NCBI GenBank assembly: GCA_016208525.1
Contig: JACQYJ010000129.1
Coordinates: forward strand, 1-10,385
Length of the DNA: 10,385 bases
Direction: 5' to 3'
DNA from: Deltaproteobacteria bacterium
Lineage (GTDB): Bacteria; Desulfobacterota; JAENJC01
In this document: in pieces, positions 1-6,203 of the stretch
Numbering within the stretch: position 1 is the stretch's first letter
How the letters are laid out: every line of letters starts with the position of its first letter
Translations under genes and position numbers: made by a program
Notes under the pieces: generated by a model
Database searches by the model: none
Seen by the model: only the letters and a program-made list of their open reading frames with translations
What the model was told of the DNA's origin: nothing

Positions 1-2157
1 CTTGAAGAAAAATTCGTTAATTCAGGCCTTTCTGAGACTGAATCTGGAAAGGCATTCCTTTCCGAGATAAGTCTCCTGAAAGAGGGACTGGACAGGGATA
101 AAACCCTTGCTGGGTCTATAATGGCGAGCGAGAAGGTGGTTCTTCCAGTCTTCTTTAATTTCCCTGAGAGAAAACAGACCTTCTCTTCAAACAATGAAGT
201 TCCAGAGTACATCGCAATATCTACCATTCCATCTGATGAAGCAACTCTTGCGAGGACGCCAAATGCCTCAGAGATGATCTGGCCTCAGGAGCAGTTTGCC
301 ATGGGCGCACATGCCCTGGGGCACGCCAACAGGTTCCCTGATCCCGATGGTATCTCCCGCTCGGAGATGACCTGTATATCATATAGCAAAGGATTGTATA
401 CCTCCTTCCCTGTATCCGTTGCAGCCGCTACTCTTGGTGTCCCCAAAGAAAATATAATGCTGGTCCCAAACGGCCTGTTTATGGGAGACTTTGTTATACC
501 TACAGACTCAGAGATGAGGGCGCTGATTAATTATTATGGTCCAGAGGAGACCTTCTTGTATTACTCTTTTTATGACCTGATAAACGGCAAGATTGACCCT
601 GCGGCATTCAAGGGAAAGACAGTTCTTGTGGGGATTACTGCATTGGGACTGGGGATAGTAGAGGCATCTCCATTCTCCCCTGTCTTTCCCAGCATAGAAA
701 AGATGGCGACTGTTATTGAGAACATATTAACCAGAGACTTCATAACACGACCTGAGTGGGCCGGACTGTTTGGATTCGGCATGATCATCCTTTTCGGCCT
801 GGTCACCTCTTTTTTATTGCCGAGGGCAGGGGCAACAAACGGCGCATATATTGGAATAGGGATGATCTCTGTTTATACTATTGCGATAATGGTTGTCTTT
901 TCCAAAAGGGTATGGCTTGACCTTACATATCCGACCCTTCTCCTTGTTATCAATTACACCGCCATTGTCTCCAGAAAATATCTTATGGTGGAAAAAGAGA
1001 AGACCCTTGCGGAGTACGAAAGCGATGAGGCAAACAAGCTCCTCGGTTTGACCTTCCAGGGGAAAGGGATGCTTGATCTGGCATTTGAAAAATTCAAGAC
1101 CCTGCCTTTAACCGCGGAGGTAAAAGGTTTGCTGTATAACCTGGGGTTGGATTTTGAGCGGAAGAGAATGGCCTCAAAGGCCACAGTGATCTATGAGCAT
1201 ATCGCAACAGGGGATAAAGATTACAAGGATATCGGAGAGCGCCTTTCAAAGCTGAAGTCCGCAGCCAATACAGGCATCTGGGCCGGGGCAAAGGCCTCAG
1301 CAGGCGGCACTGCAATAATAGACGGCATGGAGAAACCTACTATCGGCAGGTATGAGATAGTGAAGGAGCTTGGCCGCGGAGCCATGGGTGTTGTCTATCT
1401 CGGGGTTGACCCTAAGATAAACAGGCAGGTCGCAATTAAGACCGTTTACTTTGATGAAGTTGACCCGGAGACCCTCCAGTCAATAAAGGACCGGTTTTTC
1501 AGGGAGGCAGAGAGCGCAGGAAAGCTTGCCCATCAGAACATCGTAACAATTTACGATGTGGGGGAAGAGACCGACCTGGCATACATAGCCATGGAGCTTA
1601 TAGAAGGGAAGACCCTGGAAGAGTGGTGCAAAAAGAACAGTCTCCTGCCTCCAAAATCCGTCTTGATGGTAGTGGGTCAGGTCTGTGAGGCCCTTGATTT
1701 TGCCCATAAAAACGGCATAGTCCATCGGGACATAAAACCCGCAAACATTATGGTCCTGCAAAAGGGAGTGGTCAAGGTGACCGATTTCGGTATTGCCAGG
1801 ATTCAGTCTGCCTCCCATACAAGGACCGGAGTGGTGATGGGGACTCCGAGTTATATGTCCCCTGAACAGGTGGCAGGCCAGAAGGTTGACGGAAGAAGCG
1901 ATCTTTTTTCCCTCGGAGTGGTCCTTTATGAACTGCTGACAGGTCAAAAACCTTTCAAAGGGGACTCTATGGCAACGGTCATGTTCCAGATAACTACTAC
2001 CAATGCGCCGGACATAAGGGAGGTCAGGGCAGAGCTGCATCCGATATTGCAGTCCCTGATAGCCAAGGCCCTTGCAAAGAAGCCGGAGGACAGGTTCCAG
2101 ACAGGTAAAGAGTTTGCCAATGCAATAAGGGTATGCCTTTCCAAGATGGCAGGATAA
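1..2157 (+). CDS. CHASE2-domain receptor Ser/Thr protein kinase (5' partial)
   Basis: The frame is open from base 1, so the true start lies upstream; the ATG at 121 is inside the CHASE2 domain. Residues are numbered from the first codon in the window. Residues 1 to about 245 form most of an extracytoplasmic CHASE2 sensor (VVLPVFFNFPER near the start, FKGKTVLVG before the end). Three membrane segments follow at about 253-273, 281-300 and 307-324. A TPR-like linker covers about 341-420 (EANKLLGLTFQGKG, LLYNLGLDFERKR). The kinase domain starts at about 449: glycine loop GRGAMGVV, VAIK lysine K480, HRDIKPAN with D577, DFG with D595, then GTPSYMSPEQ. All catalytic residues are present, so an active Hanks-type kinase is expected. 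By family knowledge, CHASE2 senses an unknown external cue; phosphorylation of the downstream FHA proteins is inferred from gene order. Confidence 0.95.
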   Translation, partial: LEEKFVNSGLSETESGKAFLSEISLLKEGLDRDKTLAGSIMASEKVVLPVFFNFPERKQTFSSNNEVPEYIAISTIPSDEATLARTPNASEMIWPQEQFAMGAHALGHANRFPDPDGISRSEMTCISYSKGLYTSFPVSVAAATLGVPKENIMLVPNGLFMGDFVIPTDSEMRALINYYGPEETFLYYSFYDLINGKIDPAAFKGKTVLVGITALGLGIVEASPFSPVFPSIEKMATVIENILTRDFITRPEWAGLFGFGMIILFGLVTSFLLPRAGATNGAYIGIGMISVYTIAIMVVFSKRVWLDLTYPTLLLVINYTAIVSRKYLMVEKEKTLAEYESDEANKLLGLTFQGKGMLDLAFEKFKTLPLTAEVKGLLYNLGLDFERKRMASKATVIYEHIATGDKDYKDIGERLSKLKSAANTGIWAGAKASAGGTAIIDGMEKPTIGRYEIVKELGRGAMGVVYLGVDPKINRQVAIKTVYFDEVDPETLQSIKDRFFREAESAGKLAHQNIVTIYDVGEETDLAYIAMELIEGKTLEEWCKKNSLLPPKSVLMVVGQVCEALDFAHKNGIVHRDIKPANIMVLQKGVVKVTDFGIARIQSASHTRTGVVMGTPSYMSPEQVAGQKVDGRSDLFSLGVVLYELLTGQKPFKGDSMATVMFQITTTNAPDIREVRAELHPILQSLIAKALAKKPEDRFQTGKEFANAIRVCLSKMAG

Positions 2158-2165
2158 AAGAGACT

Positions 2166-2178
2166 GGAGGTATAATTG
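2166..2178 (+). promoter_or_regulatory. Shine-Dalgarno GGAGG deciding a TTG start
   Basis: GGAGG at 2166-2170 lies 5 nt before TTG at 2176-2178. No ATG or GTG in the phosphatase frame lies in a comparable place, and the conserved DVG and NED motifs begin 9 residues after this TTG. The TTG is therefore the best start. Confidence 0.75.
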
Positions 2179-2910
2179 AATACGCAATATGCCGCAAAGA
2201 GTGACGTAGGGAACATAAGGAAGACGAACGAAGATTCCTTTTGTGCTGACCCTTCAATAGGTCTTTTTATTGTTGCCGACGGTATGGGAGGGCAGGCTGC
2301 CGGTGAGGTGGCAAGCCAGACGACGGTAGAGGTGATAAAAAACGGCCTGGCTGACTGGTTAAGCAAGTACCAGCCAAGCCAGGAACTGTTTGCAAAGGCC
2401 ATTACTGTTGCCAACACGGCGGTTTACGAAATGGCCCGAAGAAAGGCCGGAATGAAAGGAATGGGGACTACGGTTACAGGGATCCTTCTGGACAGCGGCA
2501 ATAACCGTTATTATGTTGCAAATGTTGGAGACAGCAGGGTTTACAGGATACGGGGAGGAAATATCGAACAGCTCACCATGGACCATTCTCTTGTCGCATT
2601 GCAGCTCTCTATGGGAATCATTACGCCGGATGAGGCAAAGAGGGCCTCCCACAGGAATGTTATTACTCAGGCAATCGGGACTGCTGAAAGTGTGAATGTA
2701 GATACAAAGGCTGAAGATGTCGTCTCTGACGATCTGATTCTTATCTGTTCAGACGGGTTGTCTTCGCTGGTAGAAGATGCTGATATGCTGAATGTGGTCG
2801 GGAGACATAAAGACAATCTTGATAATGCTGCGAATGAGCTGATCAGCCTTGCAAACTTCAACGGAGGGAGTGATAATATCTCTGTGATTCTCATAAGGTT
2901 CACAATTTAG
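2176..2910 (+). CDS. PP2C-family (PPM) Ser/Thr protein phosphatase
   Basis: This is a 244-residue single-domain metal-dependent phosphatase, the usual size for bacterial Stp/PrpC/PppA enzymes. The metal-binding and catalytic motifs are all visible: D10 in SDVG, E19-D20 in TNED, D35 in DGMGG, GDSRVYR at 118-124, D193 in CSDGL and D233-N234 in GGSDNIS. There is no membrane segment or extra domain, so it should act in the cytoplasm. The start is TTG with a strong GGAGG upstream. It begins 18 nt after the kinase and ends 11 nt before the FHA gene. This placement indicates that it reverses phosphorylation by the neighbouring kinase, an inference from operon structure supported by many characterised kinase/PP2C pairs. 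Confidence 0.95.
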   Translation: MNTQYAAKSDVGNIRKTNEDSFCADPSIGLFIVADGMGGQAAGEVASQTTVEVIKNGLADWLSKYQPSQELFAKAITVANTAVYEMARRKAGMKGMGTTVTGILLDSGNNRYYVANVGDSRVYRIRGGNIEQLTMDHSLVALQLSMGIITPDEAKRASHRNVITQAIGTAESVNVDTKAEDVVSDDLILICSDGLSSLVEDADMLNVVGRHKDNLDNAANELISLANFNGGSDNISVILIRFTI

Positions 2911-2921
2911 GAGAATGGGGT

Positions 2922-3209
2922 ATGGCTAAACTCGTTGTTAAATTTCAGGATGTCATCATAAAGGAACAGCCTCTGGACAAGGAGTCCGTCACTATTGGAA
3001 GGAAGGAAGAGAACGACCTCTGTCTCGATAATATGGCCATTTCCGGTCATCATGCAAGGATAGACAGGACAAAGGATATATACACGCTTGTTGACCTTAA
3101 GAGCACGAACGGGACATTTGTCAACGGCAAGAGGGTGGCGTCGGCAGTCTTAAAGCCTAACGACTGGATTACTATAGGCAAGCATATCTTATATTTCAAA
3201 GAGGGGTGA
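2922..3209 (+). CDS. small stand-alone FHA-domain protein
   Basis: This 95-residue protein is almost entirely one forkhead-associated domain, which binds phosphothreonine peptides. The canonical pocket is intact: G26-R27 (TIGRKEEND), S41-G-H-H44 (ISGHHA) and S61-T62-N63-G64 (KSTNGTFVNG). The conserved Arg, Ser and Asn that contact phosphothreonine are therefore present, and binding should be functional. ATG 2922 is preceded by AGGAG at 2909-2913, which overlaps the phosphatase stop codon. It has no signal peptide or membrane segment. In this operon it is a likely reader of a threonine phosphorylated by the kinase, acting as an adaptor rather than an enzyme. The actual partner cannot be told from the sequence. 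Confidence 0.93.
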   Translation: MAKLVVKFQDVIIKEQPLDKESVTIGRKEENDLCLDNMAISGHHARIDRTKDIYTLVDLKSTNGTFVNGKRVASAVLKPNDWITIGKHILYFKEG

Positions 3210-3213
3210 GGCC

Positions 3214-4554
3214 ATGAATATGATCTTTCCAGCCATTGAACCGGTGATAGATGAGAAAGGCATCAATGTTGAGAAATTTGACGAGCTGTTTAACAAGGCA
3301 GTTGTCCAGTATCCGGACGGTTTTTTTGCCTTTACCTTCCAGAAGCCTGGAGAAACTGATACTATTTATCTCTTCGTTGTAAATGGTCATCCTTACGGCG
3401 CCGGTATGATCGAAAAGGGAAACCCCACCTTCTTTAATGTAAAGGAGTTTTTTGATATCTTTTCAAAACATGGCACAGGGGAGATAATATATTATAAGGT
3501 TGAAAGAAAGCTTTTACAGTGTATCCTCATCTATTTCAGCAAAGAGCCGACCCAGAAGTTTTCGAGCGATATGGTTGACATGGAAAAGGTCATGACCAGC
3601 CTGGAAACAGCAGGTTCCGACTCTATCATTGCATTGAAAAGCGGAAACAGGGTTGAGTTTTCCATATCCCTTAAGGGGAGGTTGTCTTTCAATTTTTTCA
3701 CAGAACCCTCTCTTGCAGATGAACAACCTAGGGATGCCCTTCTCGTTTATATATACAGCCAGCAGGACCCTCCGATTACCCTGGAGATATTCAATGACAT
3801 CCGCCCTATACCCGCGTCCGATGCGATCCATCCTAAGACCGAATTGCCCAAAAGCCTGACTGAACATTACTCGATCCCTCCGGCCCCGTCATTGAGCGCA
3901 AAGGCCGGGGTGACCCTGATGCTGGACAACAAGGTTGTAGGCAGGTTCCTTATCTCTAAACCTGAGACAATAATAGGAAGGAATCCCGGGAGCGATATCC
4001 TGATTGAAAACCCCGGTGTATCAAGGCAGCATGCCCTGATACGTGAGGAGGACGGCAGATTTATAATAGAGGATAAAGGGAGCGCCAACGGGACATTTAT
4101 TGAGAACGAAAAGATAACCTCAAGAGAGCTTAAAGACGGTGATCGGATCAAGATATTGAAGTATGAGATGCTGTTTAATATTATTACTGCAAAGAGTGAG
4201 GATGAAGAGGCCGAGACGGAAAAGACGATGTATATCGAATCTGCGGTAGTCAAGGAGAAAAAGGTTGTAACCCCTCTCCTCAAGCTTGAAGACGGGCAGG
4301 AGTTTAAAATAAAATCTTCGATAACGACCATAGGAAGCGATGAAAATATGGGGATAAGGCTTGATGGCCGCTTAATATCCGGTCATCAGGCGAGCATACT
4401 GATGAACAAGGATGGCATAGCTACCCTTTCCTGCAGTACCAAGAGCCTGTTTTCTTCGACAAAGGTAAACGGAAAGAGCGTTACACAACAGGCGCTTCGT
4501 GATGGAGATGTAATAGAGATAGGCAAGTATAAGATGGTTTACAAGGCCCAGTAG
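3214..4554 (+). CDS. double-FHA protein with unrecognised N-terminal domain
   Basis: This is a 446-residue soluble protein with ATG 4 nt after the previous stop and GAGGGG just upstream. Residues 1 to about 190 form an alpha/beta region that I do not recognise (GFFAFTFQKPGE, LYLF-like strands). FHA1 (about 232-320) is canonical: G255-R256, S270-R-Q-H273 and S290-A-N292-G293-T. An acidic linker with EAETEKTMY (334-340) carries threonines T335 and T338. FHA2 (about 355-446) keeps the fold pattern but is degenerate: S375 replaces the conserved Arg, SGHQ (389-392) replaces SxxH, and the NGT motif is lost (TKVNGK at 416-421). FHA1 should bind phosphothreonine and FHA2 probably does not. As last gene of the kinase/phosphatase operon it is a probable substrate and scaffold of that pathway, by inference. 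Confidence 0.88.
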   Translation: MNMIFPAIEPVIDEKGINVEKFDELFNKAVVQYPDGFFAFTFQKPGETDTIYLFVVNGHPYGAGMIEKGNPTFFNVKEFFDIFSKHGTGEIIYYKVERKLLQCILIYFSKEPTQKFSSDMVDMEKVMTSLETAGSDSIIALKSGNRVEFSISLKGRLSFNFFTEPSLADEQPRDALLVYIYSQQDPPITLEIFNDIRPIPASDAIHPKTELPKSLTEHYSIPPAPSLSAKAGVTLMLDNKVVGRFLISKPETIIGRNPGSDILIENPGVSRQHALIREEDGRFIIEDKGSANGTFIENEKITSRELKDGDRIKILKYEMLFNIITAKSEDEEAETEKTMYIESAVVKEKKVVTPLLKLEDGQEFKIKSSITTIGSDENMGIRLDGRLISGHQASILMNKDGIATLSCSTKSLFSSTKVNGKSVTQQALRDGDVIEIGKYKMVYKAQ

Positions 4555-4588
4555 AAAAGAGTGAGATAAACGCGGATAGCAACTTGGT

Positions 4589-5158
4589 CTAAATTTTACA
4601 TCCGAATGATTTCAGCATTTCCGCAAGCTCGCTTAGCGGCAAACCTACCACGTTGGAGTAGCACCCTTCTATCCCATCTATAAATGCAGCGGCCCTTCCC
4701 TGGATTCCATAGGCCCCGGCCTTGTCCATTGGATCGCCTGTGGCAATATAGGCATTAATCTCTTCATCTGATACCGGCTTGAACTTGACTTTGGTCTTGG
4801 CCAGGGTGGTCTTTTGCTCCGACGTTTTGGCATCAATGACCGCCATGCCGGTTATGACAGTGTGGCTTCTTCCTGACAGAAGCCTGAGCATATTTTTTGC
4901 ATCGTCCCTGTCTTCGGGTTTTCCAAGCTGTTCACCATCAATAACTACGATGGTATCTGCCCCGATCACCAGCCCTTCCTGAAACTGTCCTGCTACCTCA
5001 CTGGCCTTTTCAATGGCCAGCCTCAAGGCTGCATCTTCAGGAGGCTCGCCTACTTTAATTACTTCAGGGACATGGCTTGGTATAACAACCGGCTCAATCC
5101 CTATCTGCCTGAGGAGGTCTAATCTTCTTAGGGAATTGGAGGCGAGGATGATCTGCAT
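4589..5158 (-). CDS. maf: Maf-family nucleoside triphosphate pyrophosphatase
   Basis: This 189-residue protein has the usual Maf length. Signature motifs in order are ASNSLRR at 6-12 (nucleotide-binding loop), GADT with D68, GKP at 79-81, SGRSHTVITG at 95-104, DKAGAYGIQG at 145-154 and YSNVVGLP at 167-174. Maf proteins hydrolyse nucleoside triphosphates such as dTTP, UTP or modified pyrimidine nucleotides to monophosphate and pyrophosphate. They act in house-cleaning and have been linked to septum control. ATG at 5158-5156 (minus strand) has a weak purine stretch (AGGGA) upstream. The gene converges on the FHA operon with 34 nt between the two stops; I see no clear hairpin terminator there. 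The exact substrate subclass cannot be fixed from sequence alone. Confidence 0.95.
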   Translation of the reverse strand: MQIILASNSLRRLDLLRQIGIEPVVIPSHVPEVIKVGEPPEDAALRLAIEKASEVAGQFQEGLVIGADTIVVIDGEQLGKPEDRDDAKNMLRLLSGRSHTVITGMAVIDAKTSEQKTTLAKTKVKFKPVSDEEINAYIATGDPMDKAGAYGIQGRAAAFIDGIEGCYSNVVGLPLSELAEMLKSFGCKI

Positions 5159-5256
5159 TATATCCCTGCTCTGCTGGAACCTCCCTGCCGGATTCGGTTA
5201 TACCTAAATCCTGCAATCGAACCACAGAGCAACGGAGGAAACCCTTTAATACCAAT

Positions 5257-5280
5257 AAAATGATTAGGTGTCAGGTCTAT
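5257..5280 (+). repeat. truncated left end of the 110-bp element, tandem to copy 1
   Basis: Bases 5257-5280 and 5281-5304 are adjacent 24-nt units (AAAATGATTAGG + TGTCAGGTCTAT or TGTCAGGTCTAC) that differ only at the last base. The first unit is a left end without interior or right end. This suggests insertion of one element into, or slippage at, an existing terminus. The preceding stretch 5159-5256 shows no gene or recognisable structure. Confidence 0.85.
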
Positions 5281-5389
5281 AAAATGATTAGGTGTCAGGT
5301 CTACATTCTTGACGAAAAAGGAGACAACTTGTTGATAAGAGTCAAAAGCGGTCGCTCTGTCAGAAGTGTAGACCTGACACCTATGTATT
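5280..5389 (+). repeat. 110-bp inverted-repeat-bearing element, copy 1
   Basis: Perfect 16-bp inverted repeats AGGTGTCAGGTCTACA (5290-5305) and TGTAGACCTGACACCT (5367-5382) enclose about 61 nt. The whole 110-bp block recurs at 5827-5936 in the same orientation, with one difference (G5314 here, A5861 there). The shared sequence extends 10 nt left and 7 nt right of the inverted repeats. There is room for no transposase, so this is a non-autonomous palindromic element of MITE or REP type. Termini of the GTCAGGTCTACA kind resemble, from memory, sequences near IS200/IS605-like Y1 (RAYT) transposases, but no such gene is in the window. The right arm lies just downstream of the 5402-5776 gene and might act as its terminator. 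Confidence 0.92.
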
Positions 5390-5401
5390 TCAAAGCGGCC
5401 A

Positions 5402-5776
5402 TTATTTTATCAGCCCCAAAACCTTAGCCATAAACTCAAGGGCGTCTCTATTTACAAAGATTATGGTGAAAAATAATATGATAAACATGATGGTGAACTT
5501 TCTGTCCAACTTCAGCAAACCGTTCTCTATCCTTGCCTCAAGTTCTGTCTTAACAGTTTGCATCTCCTGACGAACCAAGAGTATATCAGCTTTTGATGCG
5601 AGTTCTTTTGTCAGTTCATCCCTTATCTCAAGTTTTTTCTGTAGGGCAACGGCCTCTGCCTTTTTCTCTATAACATCAAGGCCAACTTCTATGGCAGTGG
5701 CAACCTTCTTCGCCTCTTCCTTGCCAACCCTCTCCTCAAGGAACTGATATACATCTATTGGTATGGATTGCGCCAT
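5402..5776 (-). CDS. small coiled-coil protein with C-terminal membrane anchor (DUF1640-like)
   Basis: The product has 124 residues. The N-terminal part (about 1-30, YQFLEERVGKEEAKKVA) is helical and charged. Residues 35-92 are a long Ala/Glu/Lys/Leu-rich stretch with coiled-coil character (AVALQKKLEIRDELTKEL, ARIENGLLKLDRK). One membrane helix at about 94-108 (FTIMFIILFFTIIFV) is followed by a short tail. The layout matches small DUF1640/CCDC90-like proteins common in environmental bacteria, whose function is unknown; membership is by appearance only. The start is ATG at 5776-5774 with no strong Shine-Dalgarno. The gene stands alone on the minus strand between two direct copies of the 110-bp element, suggesting that it belongs to an accessory segment. 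I infer no specific function. Confidence 0.8.
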   Translation of the reverse strand: MAQSIPIDVYQFLEERVGKEEAKKVATAIEVGLDVIEKKAEAVALQKKLEIRDELTKELASKADILLVRQEMQTVKTELEARIENGLLKLDRKFTIMFIILFFTIIFVNRDALEFMAKVLGLIK

Positions 5777-5782
5777 GTTGCG

Positions 5783-5811
5783 ACTCTATCACCGGGTATT
5801 GATGTTGTCAA
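5783..5811 (-). promoter_or_regulatory. candidate sigma70 promoter for the coiled-coil gene
   Basis: On the minus strand TTGACA (5811-5806) is followed after 17 nt by TAGAGT (5788-5783), which matches 4 of 6 bases of TATAAT. Transcription would begin within a few bases of the ATG at 5776, giving a leaderless or nearly leaderless message. That would fit the lack of a clear Shine-Dalgarno. The poor -10 box keeps this tentative. Confidence 0.4.
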
Positions 5812-5826
5812 TAAAATTCAGTATTG

Positions 5827-5936
5827 TAAAATGATTAGGTGTCAGGTCTACATTCTTGACAAAAAAGGAGACAACTTGTTGATAAGAGTCAAAAGCGGTC
5901 GCTCTGTCAGAAGTGTAGACCTGACACCTATGTATT
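5827..5936 (+). repeat. 110-bp inverted-repeat-bearing element, copy 2
   Basis: This copy matches 5280-5389 at 109 of 110 positions, in direct orientation 547 bp downstream. The inverted repeats are at 5837-5852 and 5914-5929. The left flank differs from copy 1 directly before 5827 and the right flank differs from 5937 onward, which defines the element boundary well. One plus-strand frame is open through both copies; the single difference changes a Glu to a Lys codon, so conservation of a peptide is not indicated. The right end directly abuts the transposase-like remnant. Confidence 0.92.
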
Positions 5937-6013
5937 CCTGCCTCATGGATGTCACCTTCGACGAGGCTCGTTGCCGCATCCGCACAAGATCAGGCCCTCA
6001 GGTCAAAATCTGA
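5937..6013 (+). pseudogene. probable ISAs1-type transposase C-terminal remnant
   Basis: The frame running from the edge of the repeat to TGA at 6011-6013 encodes MDVTFDEARCRIRT followed by RSGPQ. This resembles the conserved C-terminal motif of ISAs1/H-repeat DDE transposases (pattern LDVxFxEDxCRIRxGxxxxN), with the Asp after Glu replaced by Ala. The expected following Asn-x-x-x-Leu-Arg appears only in another frame (NLIKWLR near 6006-6026), so the fragment seems frameshifted and inactive. No N-terminal or catalytic DDE region exists in the window and no terminal inverted repeats are evident. Its GC looks higher than that of the neighbours. The assignment rests on memory of the family motif and needs a translated search. 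Confidence 0.5.
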
Positions 6014-6143
6014 TAAAATGGCTCAGACCTCCAACGAATTGCGCCGGCATGCGCTGGAGGCCGGCCAATCCATCTTGACTCTTCTAACGAACGTCGTCTC
6101 GATTGCGACTTTGACGTTATCCTTTTTTTGGTCTGGTTATGTA
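6014..6143. other. GC-richer unassigned stretch, likely decayed foreign DNA
   Basis: This stretch lies between the transposase-like remnant and the promoter at 6144. One plus-strand frame stays open through it into the next gene, but it has no start with a convincing Shine-Dalgarno. Its translation (for example NELRRHALEAGQSILTLLTNV) matches nothing I recognise. It may be more of the same degraded insertion sequence. Confidence 0.4.
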
Positions 6144-6172
6144 TTGACAGGTTGCAGGGATATCTGTATACT
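6144..6172 (+). promoter_or_regulatory. near-consensus sigma70 promoter
   Basis: TTGACA (6144-6149), a 17-nt spacer and TATACT (6167-6172) match the sigma70 consensus at 11 of 12 positions. The predicted start near 6179 leaves about a 25-nt leader with GGGGTG before the ATG at 6204. It should drive the TPR gene, the propeller gene and perhaps GH57. It also shows that the open frame upstream of 6204 is not part of the gene. Confidence 0.75.
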
Positions 6173-6203
6173 TTCTGCTCAAAATGATATTAGTGGGGTG
6201 TCT

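Noticed and set aside
121..123. ATG as start of the kinase gene
   Set aside because: The same frame is open to base 1 and the sequence before it continues the CHASE2 domain, so the gene simply begins outside the window.
1480..2187. 235-codon open frame on the minus strand opposite the kinase
   Set aside because: It lies wholly opposite conserved kinase motifs, has no recognisable domain, and its composition is that of a shadow frame.
1..4554. Part of a type VI secretion cluster
   Set aside because: The kinase/phosphatase/FHA set is reminiscent, but no secretion component is present and the downstream genes are unrelated.
5159..5256. tRNA-like fragment (minus-strand GGTTCGATTGCAGG)
   Set aside because: The would-be T-arm stem does not pair and no acceptor, D or anticodon arm can be found around it.
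5280..5936. Integron cassette with attC sites
   Set aside because: The direct 110-bp repeats around one gene suggested cassettes, but the GTTRRRY/RYYYAAC core sites are absent from the ends and the two copies are almost identical, unlike typical attC sites.
5257..5936. CRISPR array
   Set aside because: Only two full repeats, 110 bp long with internal inverted repeats, separated by a gene; no regular short spacers and no cas genes.
5768..6013. Small plus-strand gene across repeat copy 2
   Set aside because: The frame runs over the start of the coiled-coil gene, the whole repeat and the transposase fragment without a ribosome-binding site; it is a chance fusion of unrelated pieces.
5949..6203. 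N-terminal extension of the TPR protein in the same open frame
   Set aside because: A near-consensus promoter at 6144-6172 lies inside it, ATG 6204 has its own Shine-Dalgarno, and the normal YfgM-like layout (short basic N-terminus, then membrane helix) starts at 6204.
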